From the NCBI GenBank assembly GCA_022565415.1, contig JAIUMT010000204.1:1-6151 (forward strand): DNA of 6,151 bases, read 5' to 3'. The DNA is from Balneolales bacterium (lineage in GTDB: Bacteria > Bacteroidota > Rhodothermia > Balneolales > HLUCCA01). The position numbers and the translations under genes are program-made. Positions 1-6,151 of the stretch are shown piece by piece (within the stretch, counting starts at the first letter, position 1; the number at the start of each line of letters is the position of its first letter). Under the pieces are notes generated by a model. That model searched no databases. It had not been told where the DNA came from and worked only from the letters and a program-made list of their open reading frames with translations.

Positions 1-7
1 AATATAT

Positions 8-13
8 TATAAT
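8..13 (+). promoter_or_regulatory. Possible -10 box of the arg operon promoter
   Basis: The 34 bases before argD are almost entirely A and T and contain a perfect TATAAT at 8-13. It would place a transcript start near 19-21 and leave a leader of only about 15 nt before the argD ATG. Any -35 element would lie outside the window. An alternative is the Bacteroidota-type -7 element TAnnTTTG: the bases at 16-23 read TCTATTTG, one mismatch from it. An AT-rich stretch can match either pattern by chance, and the operon could also start further upstream with argG/argC. No arginine-repressor operator could be recognised. Confidence 0.3.
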
Positions 14-34
14 AATCTATTTGATAAAATATCT

Positions 35-1192
35 ATGAGTACAGACTGGAAAGCTGTCGAAGATAAATACGAGGCACCAACCTATGGTAGGTACCCGGTC
101 GTTTTCTCACATGGTGAGGGAATTAACCTATTCGATACGAGCGGAAAACGTTACACCGACTTGTATGGTGGTCATTGCGTTTCCATTTTGGGTCATACTC
201 CGACACGTGTAACCGAAGCTATCTACGAGCAGTCGAAAAAGCTGATGTTTTACTCTAATGTGGTTTATAATCCGACGCGGGCACAAGCCGCGCAAAAGCT
301 CGTGGAAATGTCCCCAGACGGATTCGATCGTGGCTTCTTCTGCAACTCAGGCACTGAAGCCAACGAGAATGCAATCAAGCTCGCCTGGAAAATGACTGGA
401 AAAACCCGGATGGTCTCGACCATCGGAGGGTGGCACGGCAGAACTTTGGCATCACTATCGGTTACACATAGTGAAAAACTAAGGTTGCCGTATCAGTTTG
501 GCATGCCCGATGTTTCGTTTATTCCTTTTGGCGATGCCAATGCGCTTGAAGAGTGTCTTAAAGCAAACTCTGATGTGGCCGGATTTATCTTAGAACCGAT
601 ACAAAGTATCAACGGTTGTGCGACAGCACCCAACAGTTACTATAAAGAAATCCGTGAAATCTGTGACAAATACGGCGTTCTACTCATTTTTGATGAAATT
701 CAGACGGGCGTGGGTCGAACAGGTAAATTCTCTTTTAGTGAGCATGTCGATATGCGTCCTGATCTGATAACCCTGGCAAAAAGTCTGGCTGCTGGGTTTC
801 CGATTGGAGCCGTTTTGATGCCCGAGCGTATTGCCTCAAAGCTTTCGAACGGAGATTTAGGGTCTACGTTTGCAGGCGGAATGCTAGCCAGCGCAGCCTG
901 TTACGCAACGCTGTGTGAAATCGAAGAGAAAAACTACATGGATCATGCCCCGAAAGTCTTCGAAACGCTCGAAATATCACTCGAGAACACATCCATCAAA
1001 CTACACGGACGTGGATGCCTAATCGGACTCGAGTTGCCCATAGAAGCCAAACCTGTGGTTTCAGCTTTATTCGATAAAGGCTGGATTACCGGCACTTCGG
1101 ATGTCCCCAATGTAATGCGCATCATGCCACCAATTATTACCCCACTAGAAACGATAACCGAATTCGCAAATACCCTCAAACATGTTATCTGA
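35..1192 (+). CDS. argD: Acetylornithine/succinylornithine aminotransferase (ArgD)
   Basis: This is a class III PLP-dependent aminotransferase. It interconverts N-acyl-glutamate-5-semialdehyde plus glutamate and N-acyl-ornithine plus 2-oxoglutarate in the cytoplasm. At 385 residues it has the usual ArgD length. Visible motifs are the phosphate-binding SGTEAN at 105-110, the GWHGRTL segment at 132-138, the DEIQTGVGRTGKF block at 220-232 whose Asp220 should contact the pyridine nitrogen, and LAKSLAAGFPIGA at 247-259 with Lys249 as the expected Schiff-base lysine. GSTF at 276-279 and the RIMPPI region near 362 complete the family pattern. One small difference is AGGMLAS where most relatives have GGNPLA. 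The ATG at 35 is preceded by AT-rich sequence with no Shine-Dalgarno site, and the protein starts where family members start. The 3' end overlaps argF' by 11 nt. Related class III enzymes (ornithine, GABA or lysine-pathway aminotransferases) are made unlikely by the operon. Acetyl versus succinyl preference cannot be read from this gene. Confidence 0.95.
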   Translation: MSTDWKAVEDKYEAPTYGRYPVVFSHGEGINLFDTSGKRYTDLYGGHCVSILGHTPTRVTEAIYEQSKKLMFYSNVVYNPTRAQAAQKLVEMSPDGFDRGFFCNSGTEANENAIKLAWKMTGKTRMVSTIGGWHGRTLASLSVTHSEKLRLPYQFGMPDVSFIPFGDANALEECLKANSDVAGFILEPIQSINGCATAPNSYYKEIREICDKYGVLLIFDEIQTGVGRTGKFSFSEHVDMRPDLITLAKSLAAGFPIGAVLMPERIASKLSNGDLGSTFAGGMLASAACYATLCEIEEKNYMDHAPKVFETLEISLENTSIKLHGRGCLIGLELPIEAKPVVSALFDKGWITGTSDVPNVMRIMPPIITPLETITEFANTLKHVI

Positions 1193-2219
1193 CGCCCCAA
1201 ATATCCGAAATTTTGTAAGCATGGCTAACTGGTCCGACCAGGACTTGCTTGAACTTCTCGACACTGCTGATGCCCTGAAATCCCGTAAATTTCGCTCTCG
1301 CGAGGGGGAAGGGAAGGTTCTGGGATTGTTGTTTTTTAATCCGTCGTTGAGGACAAAAGTATCGTTTGAGGTGGCAGCTGCTCATTTCGGTGCAACGACA
1401 TCCATCATTTCTCCGGGACAAGGCTCCTGGACACTCGAAACCGAAATTGGCGCCATCATGAACGGCAACAAGACGGAGCATGTAAAAGAGGCGGTTCAGG
1501 TTCTCTCGCGCTATTGTGATGCCATCGGAGTGCGGGCGTTTTCGACGCTTAAAGACAAAAACGCCGACATGAGCGAGGCTGTTATTCGGGATATTACACA
1601 ATACGCTGATGTTCCCGTTATCAATCTGGAAAGTGCTATGGAGCATCCTTGTCAGTCGATGGCAGATTGGATGACCATTCGCGAGCTTTTCGGTAAGAAT
1701 CAGTTAGCGGATAAGAAATTGGTCCTGACCTGGGCTCCGCACCCGTTTCCGTTGCCGCAAGCGGTGCCAAACTCCGTGTTGGAAATGGCATCTCGAAGCG
1801 GGATTCAGCTTACGTTGGCATGTCCGCCTGAAATGGTGCCGGAAGACCCGTTTTTGTCTCGGTATAAGGAACAGTGTCGCCAGAAAGGCCATGAAATGGT
1901 TATCGAACACGATCAGCAGAAAGCGTTGCAGGGCGCCGATGTTGTGTATGCGAAATCGTGGGCGGCTCCGGTTATATACGATGAACCGTTGCGGGAAGCG
2001 CAGCTCCGAAAGGAAATCTACAAAGACTGGACCCTCTCGGGCGACAAGATGAAAGCAACTAACGACGCCTATTTCATGCATTGTTTGCCTGTACGCCGAA
2101 ATGTTGTCGTAACCGATGATGTAATTGACGGTCCGCGTGCACGTCATATCGACGAAGCCGAAAACCGCCTTCACGCCCAAAAAGCCATCTTGATGAAACT
2201 ATGGAACCTGTCCTTGTAA
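1182..2219 (+). CDS. argF': N-acyl-ornithine carbamoyltransferase, probably N-succinylornithine type (ArgF')
   Basis: This enzyme transfers the carbamoyl group of carbamoyl phosphate to N-acyl-ornithine, giving N-acyl-citrulline. The protein (345 aa) shows the carbamoyl-phosphate motif FFNPSLRTK at 51-59, Trp83 in a GSW-LETE segment, GVRAF at 116-120, HPCQ at 155-158, the WAPHPFPLPQAVPNS block at 184-198 and HCLPVRRN at 300-307. The LETE and WAPHP/PLPQAVPNS stretches match my memory of Bacteroides SOTCase better than Xanthomonas AOTCase. The loop residue that sets specificity (Glu92 in Xanthomonas AOTCase, Pro90 in Bacteroides SOTCase) aligns with Thr98 in GNKTEH. Published Glu92 substitutions to Pro, Ser, Val or Ala gave succinyl activity, so succinylornithine is inferred as the substrate. 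Lys289 aligns with the carboxylated Lys302 of AOTCase. The ATG at 1182 keeps the NF-x4-NWS start expected from AOTCase, whereas the Met at residue 14 would cut into it. There is no Shine-Dalgarno site, so translation is probably coupled to argD. It overlaps argB by 19 nt. Confidence 0.93.
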   Translation: MLSDAPNIRNFVSMANWSDQDLLELLDTADALKSRKFRSREGEGKVLGLLFFNPSLRTKVSFEVAAAHFGATTSIISPGQGSWTLETEIGAIMNGNKTEHVKEAVQVLSRYCDAIGVRAFSTLKDKNADMSEAVIRDITQYADVPVINLESAMEHPCQSMADWMTIRELFGKNQLADKKLVLTWAPHPFPLPQAVPNSVLEMASRSGIQLTLACPPEMVPEDPFLSRYKEQCRQKGHEMVIEHDQQKALQGADVVYAKSWAAPVIYDEPLREAQLRKEIYKDWTLSGDKMKATNDAYFMHCLPVRRNVVVTDDVIDGPRARHIDEAENRLHAQKAILMKLWNLSL

Positions 2220-2977
2220 AAATTAGTGGCGGACTAACCGATAATCCGGATGCCGTGGCCAGCATCGTCTCTTATGTGAAACATTGCAGAGAGGCCTCAC
2301 AACCGGTGGTTTTGGTTCATGGCGGCGGCAAACAGATAAATGCCCTGTCGCAACAGCTAAATTTGGACATCATTCAGTTGGAAGGTCGACGCGTGACCAA
2401 TCGCGAGGCGATGAATGTTTTGCTTTACACGGTCGGAGGAAGCGGTAACGCCGGATTGGTATCGGTTCTGAGAAAAGAACGTATCGAGTCTGTCGGATTA
2501 ACAGGAGCCGACGCCGGACTAACCACCTCACGCCGCCGAGAACCCCTCAGCATAAACGGTAAATCCGTAGATTTTCAGCTGGTTGGTGAAATAGAGTCGG
2601 TTAATCCAAAAATTCTAATGCTCTTACTCGATAATGATATCGTCCCGGTAGTAGGATGTCTAACATGGTCGGAGGATGATGGAATGCTGAATATCAATGC
2701 CGATACATTTGCCATCAAAATTGCCTCGGCGTTGGGCTGTAAAGAACTGGTAATGCTGATGGAGCCCGAGGCTGTTTTAGATGAATCGGGGAAACCGGTT
2801 GACTCGCTAACGTCAAAAGAAAGAGATAATGGAGTTGAGCAGGGCTGGATTAAAGACGGTATGATTCCCAAGCTTCACACAGGATTTCAGGCGATAGAAT
2901 CGGGGATAACTCAGGTTCGACTAACAAATCCTACCGGACTGCTAAACGGCCGTGGAACACTTTTAAGATCAAATTAA
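2201..2977 (+). CDS. argB: N-acetyl/N-succinylglutamate kinase (ArgB)
   Basis: This is an amino-acid-kinase-fold enzyme that phosphorylates the gamma-carboxylate of N-acyl-glutamate with ATP. Its 258 residues are close to the short, E. coli-like ArgB length. Recognisable sites are Lys7 in VKISGG (E. coli Lys8), VHGGGK at 39-44, Arg64 in GRRVT (E. coli Arg66), GLTGAD at 99-104, NINAD at 164-168 holding the equivalents of Asn158 and Asp162, and Lys224 in DGMIPKL (E. coli Lys217). In the first glycine loop a Ser (residue 9) takes the place of the first Gly of the usual K-x-G-G. The protein begins straight at the first beta strand, without the N-terminal helix of hexameric, arginine-inhibited kinases. 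Feedback inhibition by arginine is therefore not predicted here, and the control point may lie elsewhere. The start lies 19 nt inside argF' and has no good Shine-Dalgarno site, suggesting coupling. If ArgF' uses succinyl substrates, this kinase should act on N-succinylglutamate. Confidence 0.94.
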   Translation: MEPVLVKISGGLTDNPDAVASIVSYVKHCREASQPVVLVHGGGKQINALSQQLNLDIIQLEGRRVTNREAMNVLLYTVGGSGNAGLVSVLRKERIESVGLTGADAGLTTSRRREPLSINGKSVDFQLVGEIESVNPKILMLLLDNDIVPVVGCLTWSEDDGMLNINADTFAIKIASALGCKELVMLMEPEAVLDESGKPVDSLTSKERDNGVEQGWIKDGMIPKLHTGFQAIESGITQVRLTNPTGLLNGRGTLLRSN

Positions 2978-2983
2978 CATTTT

Positions 2984-4093
2984 ATGTCACTTAACATTGC
3001 ATTGTGCGAACCCAAAGAGCTTCTCAAAGCATTGGTTCGCTTTCCAAGTCTAAGTACGAAAGAGCAGGATCTTGTAGATTGGCTTGAGAAATCTGTCGAG
3101 GAAACCGGATTGCTGCAAGTCGACCGCTATGGTGATAACCTGATTTTCAGTATTAAAGGCGATCAGGATGGGCCGTGGCTTTTGATGAATTCCCACTCCG
3201 ATGTAGTGCCTGCATCTTCGAATCACAAAGGAAATCCATTCGAACCTGTTGAGGAGGATGGAAAGATTTGGGGTCGTGGCACGACAGATGCCAAAGGATG
3301 CGGAACAGCGATGCTCAAAAGTTTACTTGAGCTTGCCAGTGAAGGATGGAAACCTCGAAAAGGAAAAGTAAGTTTTGCGCTCACGATTTGCGAAGAAACC
3401 TCTGGCGAATTCAACGGAATGGCCTATTTGCGCACCCTTATGGACGATAGCCGCCTAAAATTACCAGACGCAGCGCTTATTGGTGAACCAACTTCATTGG
3501 CTCCGTGCGTCGCTCAAAAAGGTCTACTCGTTTTACGGCTAACTACAGAGGGAGAATCGGGTCACGCCGCCCGTATTTACGGAAAAAATGCAATCTACGA
3601 AATGGCTGAGGTTCTCTCAAAACTGAAATCCGTGCATTTTGAAGATGATAATCCATTTATCGGAAATGTGAAAATCACCCCGACGAAAATTCATGCTGGT
3701 ACGGTAAATAACGCAATGCCCGAGCACACCGAGGTGATTTTGGATGTTCGAACCATTCCGGAGGTATCAAACAATGATATTATACAAGCGCTACAAAAAA
3801 GTTTAGGCTGCGAAATTCAGGTTATCAGTGACCGTTTCGTAAGCACGCAAACCGATCCTGATTCTGCTATTGCTCAAAGTTGCCTGAGAGCTTCGGGACA
3901 GGAATTTTTCGGCTCACCAACGGCATCTGACTGGGTGTTTCTGGCTGATATCCCCGTGGTGAAAATTGGTCCGGGAAACAGCGAAATGTCCCATAAACGA
4001 GATGAATACATCGAAATTGATCAGTTAAACGCCGGAGTAACGCTTTATAAGCGCATTATTCGTGATTATTTCGGCGAGGAGGATGCCCAGTGA
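2984..4093 (+). CDS. argE: M20 family N-acyl-citrulline/ornithine deacylase (ArgE role)
   Basis: This is a two-zinc M20 metallopeptidase-family hydrolase of 369 residues. In a pathway with an acyl-ornithine carbamoyltransferase it should remove the acyl group from N-acyl-citrulline, giving citrulline plus acetate or succinate. Metal and catalytic residues in order: His71 and Asp73 in NSHSDVVP, Asp102 in GRGTTDAKG, the EE pair at 137-138 in CEETSGE (catalytic base and ligand), Glu168 in GEPT, and His337 in MSHKRDE. A lid/dimerisation domain runs roughly from 178 to 285, with His194 in the SGHAAR motif. The ATG at 2984 is 6 nt after the argB stop, has no Shine-Dalgarno site, and gives the expected start (LLKALVRFPSLS at 13-24). 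The last codons contain the AGGAGG ribosome binding site for argH. DapE, which removes succinyl from a lysine-pathway intermediate, belongs to the same family. Operon position favours the arginine role, and a succinyl substrate would fit both. Confidence 0.9.
   Translation: MSLNIALCEPKELLKALVRFPSLSTKEQDLVDWLEKSVEETGLLQVDRYGDNLIFSIKGDQDGPWLLMNSHSDVVPASSNHKGNPFEPVEEDGKIWGRGTTDAKGCGTAMLKSLLELASEGWKPRKGKVSFALTICEETSGEFNGMAYLRTLMDDSRLKLPDAALIGEPTSLAPCVAQKGLLVLRLTTEGESGHAARIYGKNAIYEMAEVLSKLKSVHFEDDNPFIGNVKITPTKIHAGTVNNAMPEHTEVILDVRTIPEVSNNDIIQALQKSLGCEIQVISDRFVSTQTDPDSAIAQSCLRASGQEFFGSPTASDWVFLADIPVVKIGPGNSEMSHKRDEYIEIDQLNAGVTLYKRIIRDYFGEEDAQ
4077..4082 (+). promoter_or_regulatory. Strong Shine-Dalgarno site for argH, inside the end of argE
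   Basis: AGGAGG lies at 4077-4082, seven bases before the GTG at 4090, which is ideal spacing. It supports the GTG start of argH over any internal ATG. It is the only full-strength Shine-Dalgarno site before a gene in this operon. The same bases encode the Glu-Glu near the C-terminus of the argE product, so the site may be partly a product of the protein sequence. Confidence 0.7.
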
Positions 4094-5454
4094 AAACTAT
4101 CTGGCAAAAAGGAAGCTCTATCCATAACGACCGGGAGTGGTTCGATGATTTCACGGCAAGTGAAGATCGGGGGTATGACCAATATCTAATTCCACACGAC
4201 ATTATTTGTAATCTGGCGCAGTCTGCCATGCTACAAAAGATTGGTGTATTAACACCCTCCGAATACAAATCGCTTTCTGATGCGCTTAAATCGTACTTTT
4301 CGAAGTGGGAAAAGGGTTCATTTGAATTGAGTGATGAAGATGAGGATGTTCATTCCTGCATTGAAAAGCACCTGACTAACGATTGTGGAGATGCCGGCAA
4401 GAAAATACATACAGGTCGGTCACGAAACGATCAAGTTATGACGGATGTACGACTTTTTCTGAAATCCCAGTTGTTGGGATTAGCTGGAAAGTGGATGGAT
4501 GTGTTATCGGAACTGGAACAAATCGTTGAACGACATCCTAATACCTATTTCGCAGGACTAACCCATACTCAGCCTGCAATGCCGTCGTCGGTTGATGCTT
4601 GGGTGGCTGGATATCAGGATCTATTGCTATCTGATTTGAAAGCCATTATGTATGCGTATGGAGAAGTTGACCGGTCGCCGCTGGGTTCAGCAGCTGGATA
4701 TGGCGCACCGTATTTTGATTTAGACAGAGATTTTACCTCTAAATTGATGGGGTTTTCGGAGGTACAAAATCCGGTAACTGCTGTGCAACCGGGTCGGGGA
4801 GGTCAGGAAAAACGCGTAACAGACGCACTCGGTTACGGGGCGCTTACATTCAATAGAATGGCTTCAGATGTAGTACTTTTCGCGCATCCCATGTTTGGCT
4901 ACGTCACACTCAGCGACAATCAGACTTCTGGAAGCAGCATCATGCCTCAGAAACGAAATCCGGATGCGTGGGAACTCATCCGCGCTGCGTACCACCCACT
5001 AGCCGGCACATCAACCCAGTTAGCCTCCGTGAGCGCAAATCTAACCTCCGGCTACCATCGCGACCTTCAAATAACCAAAAAAGCCGTAATGGACGCCGTT
5101 TTCATGTCCGACAAACTCGCAACAGCCGTAAAACACGCCCTGGCCGGACTCGATTTCAACACCGAAGCCTGCACAAAAAGCCTTACTCCCGAGGTTTTTG
5201 CAACCCACGAAGCCAACCGACTGGTTTCTGGCGGTATGCCATTTCGCGAAGCATACCGAGAAGCGGCCCGGGCAGTAGCAGAAGCATCCGTGCTGTCACC
5301 AACAGACCTACGGAACTCCTACACCGTCTCCGGATTTCCCGGCAACTACGACACTGCGGCTTATTCCAAGCGCAAGCAACCCGTTCAGGATTGGCTTAGC
5401 GCAGAAAAACAAAAACAAGACGATATTTTACATAACTTACTTAGGTCGAAATAA
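4090..5454 (+). CDS. argH: Argininosuccinate lyase (ArgH)
   Basis: ArgH is a member of the fumarase/aspartase superfamily and splits argininosuccinate into arginine and fumarate, the last step of the pathway. The protein has 454 residues, the usual length. Visible motifs are HTGRSRNDQV at 107-116, LTHTQPAMP at 157-165 with His159 as the expected general acid/base region, LGSAAGYG at 198-205 (a form I associate with Bacteroidota-like ArgH), and the superfamily signature GSSIMPQKRNPD at 281-292 with the catalytic serine at 282 or 283. The start is a GTG that overlaps the argE stop in a GTGA arrangement and is preceded by AGGAGG. The N-terminus (KTIWQKG) matches where ArgH proteins normally begin. 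The last third of the gene has a different base skew from the first two thirds (G<C instead of G>C), though its protein sequence remains ordinary ArgH. Confidence 0.96.
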   Translation: MKTIWQKGSSIHNDREWFDDFTASEDRGYDQYLIPHDIICNLAQSAMLQKIGVLTPSEYKSLSDALKSYFSKWEKGSFELSDEDEDVHSCIEKHLTNDCGDAGKKIHTGRSRNDQVMTDVRLFLKSQLLGLAGKWMDVLSELEQIVERHPNTYFAGLTHTQPAMPSSVDAWVAGYQDLLLSDLKAIMYAYGEVDRSPLGSAAGYGAPYFDLDRDFTSKLMGFSEVQNPVTAVQPGRGGQEKRVTDALGYGALTFNRMASDVVLFAHPMFGYVTLSDNQTSGSSIMPQKRNPDAWELIRAAYHPLAGTSTQLASVSANLTSGYHRDLQITKKAVMDAVFMSDKLATAVKHALAGLDFNTEACTKSLTPEVFATHEANRLVSGGMPFREAYREAARAVAEASVLSPTDLRNSYTVSGFPGNYDTAAYSKRKQPVQDWLSAEKQKQDDILHNLLRSK

Positions 5455-5471
5455 TGTATTTCCGTCCTAAG
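5440..5471 (+). terminator. Inverted repeat spanning the argH stop, possible weak terminator
   Basis: CTTAGG at 5440-5445 pairs with CCTAAG at 5466-5471. The arms continue inwards past one T-T mismatch with CG/CG and then, past a one-base bulge, AAAT/ATTT. About 12 pairs close a five-base loop (AATGT), and the argH stop codon lies at the inner end of the left arm and loop. Only three T residues follow within the next few bases (ATTTCACTT), so it lacks a proper U tract. It could be a weak intrinsic terminator, an RNA 3'-end stabiliser or a processing site. It sits between the arginine genes and a functionally different gene, where an operon end is expected. Confidence 0.5.
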
Positions 5472-5480
5472 ATTTCACTT

Positions 5481-5485
5481 AAAGG
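5481..5485 (+). promoter_or_regulatory. Shine-Dalgarno-like site for the last gene
   Basis: AAAGG lies nine bases before the ATG at 5495. It supports that ATG as the start of the last gene, whose predicted N-terminus then matches the family start (DRFL at residues 7-10). The 40-base gap after argH holds no clear separate promoter, and part of it is taken up by the inverted repeat. Confidence 0.45.
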
Positions 5486-5494
5486 CATATTACT

Positions 5495-6151
5495 ATGAAT
5501 TCGAATTTGAATGACCGTTTTTTGGCCAGCTGTCTGGCCGCCTCCCTTGGCGAAAGTATTGCACTTCCTGCCGAAGGCATGACGCCCGATCAAGTGCGGT
5601 CTGTTTTCCATAAAATTGAAGGGCCAGTAGCCCGACCAGAATCCGATTCCTTTTATCCGCTTCCAGCCGGCAGCACAGCTCGTCAGACGGAGGCCATGCT
5701 CGCTGTTTTAAAAGCATCGAAGCCCTTGCCCGACCTACAAGGATTCGCATTCAACATCAAAGACTCGTTTAACCGATTTCAGATGTTGTGGCCCAAAAGT
5801 GCAACATTTCCCTGGCCACCATTCCCAGATGAGGGTCATTACACATTCGCTTTTGCCATGCCAGCTGCGTATCGATTGTGCGCTGGAAAGAATTCCGTTG
5901 CCGAAATAGCAGATTGGCTCAAGAGTTTGTCTCCGGTATCTGTTGTTTGGCAGCAGGGCATCTGGATTTATCTGCGTTTGTTAGCCGACCTTTTGAAAAT
6001 GGACGTTGGGTCGTTCGACCGGGTTTCTTTCGTTCAACGGGCGATGGACTACGCCGATGAGGCAGAGCAACACTTCCCAAACGATCACAAGATGAAACGC
6101 CGGATGCAGGTCCCCGAGCCGTTGCTAGAGGCTTCTCTTGCGGATGTCGCG
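5495..6151 (+). CDS. ADP-ribosylglycohydrolase-like protein with altered metal motif (3' end outside window)
   Basis: An open frame of 219 codons without a stop runs from this ATG to the window edge. The N-terminus, DRFLASCLAASLGESIALPAEGM (residues 7-29), follows the ADP-ribosylglycohydrolase (DraG/ARH) pattern of DRF, G-D-A/S and P-x-E-G-M, and a Met-Leu-Ala-Val-Leu helix (68-72) follows the expected metal-motif position. True hydrolases of this family remove ADP-ribose from modified residues or small molecules using two metal ions bound partly by a T/S-D-D-T motif. Here that position reads Gly59-Ser-Thr-Ala-Arg-Gln-Thr65, so both aspartates are replaced (Arg63, Gln64). The Asp of the early GDA motif is Glu20. 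A helical middle part runs from about 118 to 200. The second metal motif, near the C-terminus of family members, is beyond the window. The fold assignment is fairly likely and catalysis is doubtful. No signal peptide or membrane segment is evident. The gene follows argH by 40 bp, but an inverted repeat lies between them and no link to arginine synthesis is shown. Confidence 0.7.
   Translation, partial: MNSNLNDRFLASCLAASLGESIALPAEGMTPDQVRSVFHKIEGPVARPESDSFYPLPAGSTARQTEAMLAVLKASKPLPDLQGFAFNIKDSFNRFQMLWPKSATFPWPPFPDEGHYTFAFAMPAAYRLCAGKNSVAEIADWLKSLSPVSVVWQQGIWIYLRLLADLLKMDVGSFDRVSFVQRAMDYADEAEQHFPNDHKMKRRMQVPEPLLEASLADVA

Noticed and set aside
1..34. Possible arginine-repressor operator or other palindrome in the AT-rich leader, such as GATA-AAA-TATC at 23-33.
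   Set aside because: The arms are only four bases and the sequence is nearly all A/T; chance explains it and it does not match a recognisable ARG box.
1221..1223. Alternative argF' start at the Met of residue 14.
   Set aside because: It would remove the N-F part of the conserved N-terminal segment shared with AOTCase; the ATG at 1182 fits better.
1185..1646. A 153-codon minus-strand open frame opposite argF' (a similar one of 158 codons lies at 1704-2180).
   Set aside because: Both are antisense to a well-supported gene and have no family features; they are frame shadows.
2984..4093. Assignment of the M20 hydrolase as DapE (lysine pathway).
   Set aside because: The family cannot be split by eye with certainty, but its position between argB and argH, coupled to both, supports the arginine role.
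4968..5399. A 143-codon open frame on the + strand inside argH.
   Set aside because: It lies entirely within the 3' part of argH in another frame, its product is rich in Arg, Ser and Pro with no recognisable motif, and it is explained by the C-rich codon use of that segment.
5493..5750. An 85-codon minus-strand frame, and a 60-codon + frame at 5878-6060.
   Set aside because: Both overlap the ADP-ribosylglycohydrolase-like coding frame, which has a plausible start, a Shine-Dalgarno-like site and family motifs.

Overview
The window holds most of an arginine biosynthesis operon, all on the + strand, followed by the 5' part of an unrelated-looking gene. The order is argD (acyl-ornithine aminotransferase), argF' (N-acyl-ornithine carbamoyltransferase), argB (N-acyl-glutamate kinase), an M20 metallo-deacylase in the argE role, and argH (argininosuccinate lyase). 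A gene for an ADP-ribosylglycohydrolase-like protein then runs off the right edge.

The transcarbamylase is not the usual ornithine carbamoyltransferase. It belongs to the AOTCase/SOTCase family, which uses N-acylated ornithine and is known from Bacteroidota (and relatives) and xanthomonads. Together with the gene order and the general lack of Shine-Dalgarno sequences before most genes, this points to the Bacteroidota/Balneolota/Rhodothermota (FCB) group. The exact phylum cannot be fixed from the sequence alone. G+C in the parts counted is roughly half.

Layout: positions 1-34 are a very AT-rich leader with a possible -10 box. argD (35-1192) and argF' (1182-2219) overlap by 11 nt, and argF' and argB (2201-2977) overlap by 19 nt. 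argB and argE (2984-4093) are 6 nt apart. argE and argH (4090-5454) overlap by 4 nt at a GTG start with a strong AGGAGG ribosome binding site. A 32-nt inverted repeat (5440-5471) straddles the argH stop codon and may end the operon. The last gene (5495 to beyond 6151) has its own Shine-Dalgarno-like site.

Pathway logic: ArgB phosphorylates N-acyl-glutamate, ArgC (not in the window) reduces it, and ArgD transaminates it to N-acyl-ornithine. ArgF' carbamoylates this while it is still acylated, and the M20 enzyme then removes the acyl group from N-acyl-citrulline to give citrulline. ArgG (not in the window) makes argininosuccinate and ArgH releases arginine plus fumarate. The residue that decides acetyl versus succinyl use in ArgF' is Thr here, neither the Glu of the acetyl enzyme nor the Pro of the Bacteroides succinyl enzyme. 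The absence of Glu favours a succinylated pathway. argC, argG and an acyltransferase (argA/argJ) are not seen.

I see no mobile element, CRISPR array, RNA gene or clearly new system. The points most worth a second look are the Thr at the ArgF' specificity position and the loss of the metal-binding Asp pair in the ADP-ribosylglycohydrolase-like protein.
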